From Chloroflexota bacterium (GTDB lineage Bacteria; Chloroflexota; Anaerolineae; J036; Brachytrichaceae), in contig JAUQQA010000007.1 of assembly GCA_030550095.1 (NCBI GenBank), forward strand, positions 1 to 64,000: 64,000 nucleotides of DNA. Direction: 5' to 3'. A program made the translations under genes and the position numbers. This document shows positions 25,924 to 32,685 of the stretch, piece after piece. The notes under the pieces are model-generated. The model worked only from the letters and a program-made list of their open reading frames with translations, had not been told where the DNA came from and searched no databases. Within the stretch, counting starts at the first letter, position 1. Each line of letters begins with the position of its first letter.

Positions 25924-25938
25924 CGCGCTTAAGCGCGC
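25923..25938. repeat. 16-bp perfect palindrome across two convergent stop codons
   Basis: GCGCGCTTAAGCGCGC is fully self-complementary with no spacer. It begins at the last base of one stop codon and contains the other (TTA at 25929-25931). It may act as a compact bidirectional termination or cruciform element. Confidence 0.6.
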
Positions 25939-26978
25939 ATTGCGTGCGCGATCACTTGGGCGGCTGTGAGCACATCATCGCGCGTGACCCACACATGCGT
26001 CACGGCGCGCACGCGGCGCGGACCCAGCGGCAACATGCGCACGCGCTCCTGCGCGGCGCGTCGGCAGAGTTCGGCAGCATCGAACGGCACCTCGGGCGCA
26101 AGGTCGAAATACACCATGTTGGTCTGCACGCGCGCGACCTCGACGCGCAGCCCAGGAACGTGTGCAATGTGCTCCGCGAGCAGCCGCGCGTTTGCGTGAT
26201 CCTCGCGCAGTCGGTCAACCATCTGCTCAAGCGCGACAATGCCAGCGGCTGCGATCACGCCTGCTTGCCGCATGCCGCCGCCCAACACCTTGCGCCGCCG
26301 ATGCGCGCGCTGGATGAAGGCGCGCGATCCGCACAGCAAGCTGCCCACCGGCGCGCCAAGCCCCTTGCTGAGGCAAAAGGTCACGCTATCGGCGCCAGCC
26401 ACAAGCGCCTTCACGTCCACGCCGAGCGCAACGGCAGCGTTGAAGAGGCGCGCGCCGTCAATGTGCACGCGCAAGCCACGCCTGTGCGCTAGGTCCACCA
26501 CTGCCTGCGTGTACTCGGGCGTGAGCGCTGCTCCCACCATGCGGTTGTGGGTGTTCTCCAGGCAGACAAGGCGCGTCTCGGGGTAGTGTGCATCGTGAGG
26601 GCGAATTGCTTGCTCGATGTCCTCGAGGCGCAACGTGCCGTCGGGTTGGTTGGGGATCGCGCGCGGGTGAATGCCGCCGATCACAGCGCTGCCGCCGCCT
26701 TCGTAGAGGTAGATGTGCGCCTGATCACCCACAATGATTTCATCGCCGCGCTCGCAATGGGCGAGCAACGCGACCAAGTTGCCCATCGTCCCGCTAGGCA
26801 CAAGCAGCGCTGCTTCAAACCCAAGCCGCGCTGCCGCCATCTCCTGAAGGCGATTAACAGTTGGATCCTCGCCGAACACGTCGTCGCCCACTTCTGCCGC
26901 GGCCATCGCCTCGCGCATTGCGGGGGTGGGGTGGGTGACGGTGTCGGAGCGCAGGTCAATCACGCCATTCAGTGCCAT
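25929..26978 (-). CDS. ltaE: Low-specificity L-threonine aldolase
   Basis: 349 residues from ATG 26978; earlier starts in frame overlap the PfkB gene. PLP-dependent fold type I enzyme cleaving L-threonine or allo-threonine to glycine and acetaldehyde. The start [33 protein letters not shown] and the PLP lysine in [19 protein letters not shown] are diagnostic. It is last in the ruvA-pfkB-ltaE run, but TACAAT 7 nt before the ATG suggests its own leaderless transcript. Confidence 0.93.
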   Translation of the reverse strand: MALNGVIDLRSDTVTHPTPAMREAMAAAEVGDDVFGEDPTVNRLQEMAAARLGFEAALLVPSGTMGNLVALLAHCERGDEIIVGDQAHIYLYEGGGSAVIGGIHPRAIPNQPDGTLRLEDIEQAIRPHDAHYPETRLVCLENTHNRMVGAALTPEYTQAVVDLAHRRGLRVHIDGARLFNAAVALGVDVKALVAGADSVTFCLSKGLGAPVGSLLCGSRAFIQRAHRRRKVLGGGMRQAGVIAAAGIVALEQMVDRLREDHANARLLAEHIAHVPGLRVEVARVQTNMVYFDLAPEVPFDAAELCRRAAQERVRMLPLGPRRVRAVTHVWVTRDDVLTAAQVIAHAMRA

Positions 26979-26985
26979 GGGCTGG

Positions 26986-26991
26986 ATTGTA
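26986..26991 (-). promoter_or_regulatory. -10 box (TACAAT) of ltaE
   Basis: Minus-strand TACAAT ends 7 nt before the ATG at 26978, in the 23-bp gap after the PfkB gene; no Shine-Dalgarno site. Confidence 0.55.
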
Positions 26992-27001
26992 GGGCGGCTG
27001 G

Positions 27002-27913
27002 CTACGCTGCGGCGAGCAGCGCTTGCACTTGTTGGCGTGTTGGCGCGCCGGCTTGTGCGCCGCGTTGGGTTGCCTTGAGCGCAGCCGCCGCTGCCGCAAG
27101 GCGGATACGTTGATGAGCAGGCAAGCCCCAAGCAAGCGCCGCGCAGTAGGCGCCATGAAACACATCACCACATCCCGTGGTGTCCACCACCTCAACGCGA
27201 AACGCGGGTTGGTGATGGACGTCGTGGCCGTTGGTGGTGAAAAACGCGCCGTTCTCGCCATCTGTCACGGCGACCAGGGCGCGGTGTGGCGACCACAGCG
27301 CGCGCACAGCCTCAGCGGGAGTCTCCGCCTGCGTGAGCGTGGCTGCGAACTCCCAGCTCATCACCACGTGATCCACCAGCCTCAAAAGCACGCGCGCGCC
27401 AGGCAAGGCGCGTTCCACGTCTGCGACGATGGGCACACGACTTGCGCGCGCGATGAGGGCAGCGCGCAGCATCCCCGCCAAGCCGACGTGGTCCACATGC
27501 AGCACGCGCGCCGCTTGGATCAGCGCGGCAGGGGGCCAATGGGCAGCAGCGCCACATCGCGCTGGGTGCTCGGTGAAGATGTTGCGCGTAGGCGGCGCGT
27601 TGCCGATGATGATCGTGGAGCGAATGGGACCCGCGTCGGCGCGCACCAGACAGTGCGTGAGATCAACGCCCTCGCGCGAAAGCGTTGCGCGCACAAACTG
27701 CGAGGCTTCGTCTGTGCCGAGCATGCCAGCATAAGCGCAGCGCGCGCCGAGCCGCGCCGCTGCGATCAAGGCAGTGGCGGAGAGGCCGCCGCCCTGTCGC
27801 AGGCTTTGCCACACGCTCACCTTCACGTTGGGCGGCGGGTAGCGCTCGACGTAGAGCAAATGATCAACAGCGACGGCGCCGAGCGCCAATACGTCGAAAT
27901 GCGGCGTGGTCAT
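27002..27913 (-). CDS. PfkB-family carbohydrate/nucleoside kinase
   Basis: 303 residues of the ribokinase fold. The first signature is the GG-containing segment near [19 protein letters not shown]; the second is [15 protein letters not shown], with the catalytic Asp and anion hole intact. It phosphorylates a sugar or nucleoside hydroxyl with ATP. The ATG overlaps the ruvA stop (ATGA). The substrate is open: fructose, ribose, a nucleoside, or pseudouridine, since psuG lies 12 kb away without an adjacent psuK. Confidence 0.88.
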   Translation of the reverse strand: MTTPHFDVLALGAVAVDHLLYVERYPPPNVKVSVWQSLRQGGGLSATALIAAARLGARCAYAGMLGTDEASQFVRATLSREGVDLTHCLVRADAGPIRSTIIIGNAPPTRNIFTEHPARCGAAAHWPPAALIQAARVLHVDHVGLAGMLRAALIARASRVPIVADVERALPGARVLLRLVDHVVMSWEFAATLTQAETPAEAVRALWSPHRALVAVTDGENGAFFTTNGHDVHHQPAFRVEVVDTTGCGDVFHGAYCAALAWGLPAHQRIRLAAAAAALKATQRGAQAGAPTRQQVQALLAAA

Positions 27914-28485
27914 GCGAAGTAAGCCAACGCGCGCCGCAACTTCTCCTCAAAGTCCATCGCAGGATCGCGCGGCACTGAGGCGAGCGCGCGCTGGGCTTCG
28001 GCGAGGCTGTATCCGAGCGCTGTCAGCGCCGCGATCACCTCCGCGTCCACGCTGCTTGAGGGCGCAGCCTCTGGTGCTGCCTCCCAGCCTCCGAGCTTGT
28101 CCTTCAGCGCGAAAGCAATTTTCTCGGCGGTTTTCTTGCCAATGCCGGGCACGCGCGCGAGCGTCTCGATTTGTCGGTGCACGATCGCAGCGCGTAGGTC
28201 AGCAGGCGAGAGCGTCGAGAGCAACGCGAGCGCAGTGCGCGCGCCAACACCCGGCACACCGAGCAGCGTCACGAACATGCTGAGTTCCTCTTCGGTGCCG
28301 AACCCGTAGAGGGTCAACTCGTCTTCGCGCACGATGAGATGTGTGTGCAGCGTGCAGGGTTTGCCCTGCGCGAGTTGGCTGATTGTGCGCTGGGGGCACA
28401 GAACGCGAAACCCCACACCGCTCACATCAACGATGACAGCGGGCGGCTTTACGTCGAGGACGACGCCGTTTAGACGAGCGATCAT
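27910..28485 (-). CDS. ruvA: Holliday junction DNA helicase subunit RuvA
   Basis: 191 residues with the three RuvA domains: OB-fold (1-65), tandem helix-hairpin-helix (GVPGVGARTALALL and RVPGIGKKTAEKIAF) and a flexible linker to domain III (about 145-191) that binds RuvB. It recognises four-way junctions and loads RuvB for branch migration. No ruvB or ruvC is adjacent, as in many Chloroflexota-type genomes. The start codon lies only 12 nt beyond the T-run of the fmdB terminator, an unusual placement. Confidence 0.95.
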   Translation of the reverse strand: MIARLNGVVLDVKPPAVIVDVSGVGFRVLCPQRTISQLAQGKPCTLHTHLIVREDELTLYGFGTEEELSMFVTLLGVPGVGARTALALLSTLSPADLRAAIVHRQIETLARVPGIGKKTAEKIAFALKDKLGGWEAAPEAAPSSSVDAEVIAALTALGYSLAEAQRALASVPRDPAMDFEEKLRRALAYFA

Positions 28486-28496
28486 CGGCTTTTGGG

Positions 28497-28525
28497 AAAG
28501 AAAAAACGCCCGTGTGGAGCGGGCG
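28497..28525 (-). terminator. Rho-independent terminator after the first fmdB gene
   Basis: On the minus strand CGCCCG (28520-28525), a 7-nt loop and CGGGCG (28507-28512) are followed by TTTTTTCTTT. It is immediately upstream of the ruvA start codon. Confidence 0.9.
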
Positions 28526-28551
28526 CTGTTGCAGGAGCCGACCCCGAAAGC

Positions 28552-28806
28552 TCACTCGCTCTCCGAGGAGACCGTGCTCTTCTCCGTGCTCTTCTCGCCC
28601 TCGCTCTTGCTGCTGCCGTTGGTGCTCTTGCGGCTGTCGGTGATGTACCAACCGCTGCCCTTGAAGGTCACCGCCACGGGTGTGACGACACGATGCACGC
28701 GCCGCTTGCCGCACTTGGGGCAGCGCTTCACGGGCGGATCGGAGAACTTCTGGACGCGCTCGAAGGTGTGACCACAATCGGGACAAGCGTACTGATACGT
28801 GGGCAT
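28552..28806 (-). CDS. FmdB-family zinc-ribbon protein
   Basis: 84 residues from ATG 28806. The start MPTYQYACPDCGHTFE and the second pair CPKCG form the four-cysteine zinc ribbon, followed by the family's GSGWYITD motif and a Ser/Glu/Lys-rich tail. FmdB proteins are small regulators or metal-binding factors of uncertain role. TATAAT lies 10 nt before the ATG, so the mRNA is likely leaderless. A terminator follows. A second FmdB protein is at 47745. Confidence 0.88.
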   Translation of the reverse strand: MPTYQYACPDCGHTFERVQKFSDPPVKRCPKCGKRRVHRVVTPVAVTFKGSGWYITDSRKSTNGSSKSEGEKSTEKSTVSSESE

Positions 28807-28816
28807 GGCGTGCGCG

Positions 28817-28822
28817 ATTATA
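28817..28822 (-). promoter_or_regulatory. -10 box (TATAAT) of the fmdB gene
   Basis: Minus-strand consensus TATAAT ends 10 nt before the ATG at 28806, giving a transcript start within a few nt of the codon. Confidence 0.6.
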
Positions 28823-28919
28823 CGAAGGGGAAGATTAGCGATGCGTTGGAGCAACACGCGCTGACGCCCAGCCCAATCGTGCCCTTGCAACTTGGCGGCG
28901 CAAGGAACAACAAGGCGGC

Positions 28920-29034
28920 TAAAATAAGCACAACCTACCGCGCCGTAGGCACAACGCAGCTCGCGGTTTGTGTTTCCCACACCCTGGCATGACCCAGGAG
29001 GACAGACGCACATCATGATGGAGGTGATCACCCA
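28920..29034 (+). promoter_or_regulatory. Leader of the NMT1-type ABC operon with two small hairpins
   Basis: A possible -10 box TAAAAT (28920-28925) is followed by about 100 nt of leader. Two short stems occur: CCTAC/GTAGG (28934-28938, 28945-28949) and CCTGG/CCAGG (28983-28987, 28994-28998). GGAGGTGATC just before the ATG is a strong ribosome site and contains the palindrome GGTGATCACC. A regulatory RNA is possible but no known riboswitch consensus was recognised. Confidence 0.35.
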
Positions 29035-30132
29035 ATGAGTCGTCCATTTTTCACTCGTCAGCGGATTGCCGCTTTGCTTACAGTGAGCGCGCTTGGGCTT
29101 TCGGCGTGTGTGATGCAGGCGCCGCCCCCTGCTGGTCAGCAAGCGCCTGCACAGGCGCCCATGCAAGGGCCGCCAAAGGTGACGCACATCCGTTTTGCAC
29201 TGGATTGGGCCATTGAAGGTCCCTCAGCACCATTCCTCATCGCGCTCGATAAGGGCTACTTCGCCGAAGAGGGGCTTTCGGTTGTGATCGATCGCGGCAC
29301 GGGTTCTGCAGGCACAGTGACCAAGGTCGCCAGCGGCGCCTACGAGATGGGCTACGCCGACATCAACTCGATGATCGAGTTCAACGTGAAGAACCCTGAC
29401 AAGGCGCTGCAAGCCATCGCCATGGTGTACAACACCGCGCCCATGACGGTCTTCACGTTGAAGCGCAACAACATTAACACACCGAAAGACCTAGAAGGCA
29501 AGAAGATCGGCGCGCCCGCAGGCGACGCAGGGCGCCGGCTGTTCCCGCTCTTTGCGAAGGCAGCAGGCATTGACCCAGACAAAGTGGAATGGGTGACGAT
29601 GGAGCCAGCGCTCCGCGAGCCGACGCTCGCCAAAGGCGACGTGGATGCAATCACTGCTTTCTACGCAAGCGGTTGGTTCGGCTTACTGCGTAACAACGTT
29701 CCTCCCGAGGAGATCGTCGCCTTCATGTACAAGGACTACGGTTTGCCGCTTTACGGCAACGCTGTGATGGCTTCGCCGAAGTTCCTAGCGGAGAACGAAG
29801 CCGCGGTGAAGGGCTTTCTGCGCGCCCTCGCGCGTGGATGGCAAGAAGCGATCTCCAACCCAGAAGCGGCTATCGAGATCCTCAAGCGGCGCGAGCCGCT
29901 GATTGATGGCGAGATCGAGCTGCAGCGCCTCAAGATGGTGATCGCCAATCACTTCGTCACAGACGAAGTTCGCCGCAACGGCTTTGGCGCAGTGGACAAA
30001 GAGCGTTTGCAGCGCGCCATTGATCTAGTGGCAGAAGGGTTCGCGCTGCCTTCCAAGCCAGACGTTGATGCCGTGTTCACGGATCGTTTCTTGCCACCGA
30101 AGGATCAGCGCCTTGTGCCAGAGGGTGTGTAA
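29035..30132 (+). CDS. ABC importer solute-binding lipoprotein, NMT1/THI5 type
   Basis: 365 residues. Signal peptide with lipobox (LSAC) and a short Pro/Gln/Ala linker, then an NMT1/THI5-like two-lobed domain beginning THIRFALDWAIEGPSAPFLIALDKGYF and containing RGTGSAGTVTKVASGAYEMGYADINS. This class binds pyrimidine precursors, nitrate/taurine/sulfonates, riboflavin or nucleobases. It starts a four-to-five gene unit with ATPase, permease and molybdenum hydroxylase genes, so an N-heterocycle such as a purine is the most likely ligand; that is inferred from context. Confidence 0.88.
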   Translation: MSRPFFTRQRIAALLTVSALGLSACVMQAPPPAGQQAPAQAPMQGPPKVTHIRFALDWAIEGPSAPFLIALDKGYFAEEGLSVVIDRGTGSAGTVTKVASGAYEMGYADINSMIEFNVKNPDKALQAIAMVYNTAPMTVFTLKRNNINTPKDLEGKKIGAPAGDAGRRLFPLFAKAAGIDPDKVEWVTMEPALREPTLAKGDVDAITAFYASGWFGLLRNNVPPEEIVAFMYKDYGLPLYGNAVMASPKFLAENEAAVKGFLRALARGWQEAISNPEAAIEILKRREPLIDGEIELQRLKMVIANHFVTDEVRRNGFGAVDKERLQRAIDLVAEGFALPSKPDVDAVFTDRFLPPKDQRLVPEGV

Positions 30133-30170
30133 GCTGCTCTGACTCGGACGGCCAACGTCATCCGCTGCCC

Positions 30171-30974
30171 ATGACCGAAAGCCCGCCTTGTGTCGAGCTG
30201 CGCGAGGTCTCGCTGATCTACGCGAGCGATGGCAAAACCGTTCACGCTTTGGAGAACGTCTCGTTCAGCGTGCCCCAGGGCGCTTTTGTCGCCATCGCAG
30301 GTCCAAGCGGCTGCGGCAAGACCACCATCTTGCGCTTGGTCTCTGGGCTGATGCCCGCCACGCGCGGACAAGTGCTGATTGATGGGCAAGTGGTGCGCGG
30401 TCCTCAGAAGAAAGTGGGCATGGCGTTTCAAAACGCTTCATTGCTGCCCTGGCGCACGGCGCTGCAAAATGTGCTGTTGCCGCTTGAGGTGGTTCAACCC
30501 CATCGCGCCCAGTTCCGTACCCGGCGCAAAGAATACGAGGAAGAGGCGCACCGCTTGCTCCGCATTGTCGGGTTGGATGGCTTCGCGGACAAGCCGCCAT
30601 ATCAACTCTCTGGCGGGATGCAGCAGCGCGTCGCGCTCTGCCGAGCGCTGGTGCATCAGCCAGAGATCTTGCTGCTCGACGAGCCGTTTGCTGCATTAGA
30701 TGCCTTCACCCGTGAGGAGCTGTGGGGTGTGTTGCAGGACCTTTGGACCGCGCGCCGCTGCACGGTGATCATGGTGACCCATGATCTGCGCGAGGCGGTC
30801 TTCCTCGCCGATCGCGTGATCGTCATGAGCAAACGACCGGGCACAGTGGTGAGCGACGTGACGATCGACCTGCCGCGCCCACGCGCGCTTGCAGATACGT
30901 TCTCGCCGCAGTTCGTCGAATACGTGCACCTGCTTTACGACCGCATCGGTGCCGCGCGCAACGGAGGGACATGA
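30171..30974 (+). CDS. ABC importer ATPase, SsuB/TauB type
   Basis: 267 residues. Walker A GPSGCGKTT, signature LSGGMQQRVALCRAL, Walker B ILLLDEPFAALDA and VTHDLREAVFLADRV with the SKRPGTVVSDVTIDLPRPR tail typical of the nitrate/sulfonate/taurine-type subfamily. It energises the permease next to it; its stop overlaps the permease ATG (ATGA). Start at ATG 30171, 38 nt after the SBP gene. No clear Shine-Dalgarno site is seen. Confidence 0.92.
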   Translation: MTESPPCVELREVSLIYASDGKTVHALENVSFSVPQGAFVAIAGPSGCGKTTILRLVSGLMPATRGQVLIDGQVVRGPQKKVGMAFQNASLLPWRTALQNVLLPLEVVQPHRAQFRTRRKEYEEEAHRLLRIVGLDGFADKPPYQLSGGMQQRVALCRALVHQPEILLLDEPFAALDAFTREELWGVLQDLWTARRCTVIMVTHDLREAVFLADRVIVMSKRPGTVVSDVTIDLPRPRALADTFSPQFVEYVHLLYDRIGAARNGGT

Positions 30975-31744
30975 TGAGCCAGGTGTGGCGACATCGCCTC
31001 AGCACCATCGCGCCGCCCGCGGTGGCGATCGCGTTGTTCTTCCTCGTGTGGGAATTGGGCTGCTGGCTGCTGCGGGTGGATGAGTTCGTGCTGCCGCGCC
31101 CAAGCGTCGCTTTTGCTGCGTACCTCAAGTGGCAACATGCGATCTGGCCAAACGCGCTGCAAACGCTGATGACTACCTTGGTAGGGCTAGCGCTGGCGAT
31201 TGTGCTGGGCGTGGCGCTCGGCGCGATCATCGGCTACTCCGCCCTGATGTACCGCGCGCTTTACCCCGTGCTGATCGCGTTTAACTCGATCCCGAAGGCG
31301 GCGCTGGTGCCCGTGTTCGTGATCTGGTTCGGCATCGGCACGCTGCCTGCGATCCTCATCGCCTTCCTCATCTCATTCTTCCCGATCGCCGTCAACGTCG
31401 CGACGGGAATTGCAACGGTGGAGCCAGAGCTGCGCGATGTTTTGCGCTCGCTGGGCGCAAGCCAGTTCGATATCTTCCGCAAGGTGGGGTTTCCGCGCGC
31501 CGCGCCCTACTTCTTTGCCTCGCTCAAAGTGGCGGTGACCCTCGCGTTTGTTGGATCGGTGATCGCGGAGCTGGGGGCTGCCAACAGCGGCATCGGCAAC
31601 CTCATGGTGATTGCAAGCTCTCGCTTTGAGGTTTCGCTCGTGTTCGCTGGTTTGATGGTGGTGGCGGCGATGGGGATCGCGCTTTACGCAGTGTTCGCGG
31701 CGCTGGAGCGGCGGATGGTGGCGTGGGCATATCGCAGTCGCTGA
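30971..31744 (+). CDS. ABC importer permease, SsuC/TauC type
   Basis: 257 residues with about six membrane helices and the EAA-like loop VEPELRDVLRSLGASQFDIFRKV that contacts the ATPase. GGAGGGAC precedes tandem ATG codons at 30971 and 30974; the first overlaps the ATPase stop. Together with the NMT1-type lipoprotein and ATPase it forms a complete importer. The FAD subunit of the molybdenum hydroxylase starts 19 nt downstream, which links uptake and oxidation of the substrate. Confidence 0.92.
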   Translation: MMSQVWRHRLSTIAPPAVAIALFFLVWELGCWLLRVDEFVLPRPSVAFAAYLKWQHAIWPNALQTLMTTLVGLALAIVLGVALGAIIGYSALMYRALYPVLIAFNSIPKAALVPVFVIWFGIGTLPAILIAFLISFFPIAVNVATGIATVEPELRDVLRSLGASQFDIFRKVGFPRAAPYFFASLKVAVTLAFVGSVIAELGAANSGIGNLMVIASSRFEVSLVFAGLMVVAAMGIALYAVFAALERRMVAWAYRSR

Positions 31745-31763
31745 GGTACAACACAAACAACCC

Positions 31764-32660
31764 ATGCGCGAGGCTTACCTGATCCCAGAGACGTTGGAAG
31801 AAGCCACGGCGCTGCTCGCGCGCTATCAAGGGCGCGCTCGCGTGGTCGGCGGCGGCACGGATTACTTCGTGGACGAAGCGCACAACGGCGCGCCTGTGCT
31901 GATTGACGTGACGCGCCTGCGCGGCTTGCGCGAGATCCGCGAAGAGCATGGCTACGTGTTCATCGGCTGCGGTGTGACGCACGCCCAGATCGCCGCTTCG
32001 GCGCTGTTGCAGCAGAGTGGCACAGCGCTGGTTGAGGCGTGTGGGCAAATCGGCGGACCGCAGGTGCGCAATGTGGCGACGCTCGCGGGCAACATCGCCC
32101 ACGCGTTGCCCGCTGCTGATGGCACGCTTGCGCTGCTGGCATTGGGCGGCGAGATCCAAGTGGCGTGGCACGCCGAAGGCGAACTCCGCGCAGAATGGTG
32201 GCCGCTCGCCCGCGCATTCAAAGGCCCCGGGCAATCGGCAGTGGACAGCACCCGTCAGATCATCGCCGCGATGCGTTTCAAGCCTACGGGCGCAGGCGAG
32301 GCTTCGGCGTTTGCGCGCGTGATGCGCCCGCAGGGGGTTGCGCTGCCGATCATGGGGGTAGCGGCGCGGCTCAAGTTTGACGCCGAAGGGCGCATCGAAG
32401 CCGCCGCGATCGCCACTGGGCCGGCAGGACCTGTGCCGTTTCGCGCCGTGCAGACCGAGGCATTCCTCATCGGGCGGATGCTAGACGAGGCCACGCTCGA
32501 CGAAGCTGCGCAGGTGCTGCTCGGCGAAGTGCACGTGCGCACCAGCCCGCACCGCGCCACAGCGGCGTATCGGCGCGCAGTGCTCCCCGTGTTGCTGCGC
32601 CGCGCGCTCACACAATGCGCCACGCGTGCCCAACGCACGTTGGCGATCCACGAGCGTTAA
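31764..32660 (+). CDS. Molybdenum hydroxylase FAD subunit (xanthine dehydrogenase type)
   Basis: 298 residues. FAD-binding domain of the molybdopterin dehydrogenase family: the pyrophosphate loop VVGGGTDYF, IGCGVTHAQIAAS, and GNIAHALPAADG contacting the flavin, then the C-terminal CO-dehydrogenase flavoprotein domain (about 180-290). It passes electrons from the 2Fe-2S clusters to NAD or another acceptor. It lies between the importer genes and the fused iron-sulfur/molybdenum subunit, 25 nt ahead of the latter. Substrate class is inferred to be a purine or related heterocycle. Confidence 0.9.
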   Translation: MREAYLIPETLEEATALLARYQGRARVVGGGTDYFVDEAHNGAPVLIDVTRLRGLREIREEHGYVFIGCGVTHAQIAASALLQQSGTALVEACGQIGGPQVRNVATLAGNIAHALPAADGTLALLALGGEIQVAWHAEGELRAEWWPLARAFKGPGQSAVDSTRQIIAAMRFKPTGAGEASAFARVMRPQGVALPIMGVAARLKFDAEGRIEAAAIATGPAGPVPFRAVQTEAFLIGRMLDEATLDEAAQVLLGEVHVRTSPHRATAAYRRAVLPVLLRRALTQCATRAQRTLAIHER

Positions 32661-32685
32661 TTCGGCAGAGGAGGAGAGAGGTGTG

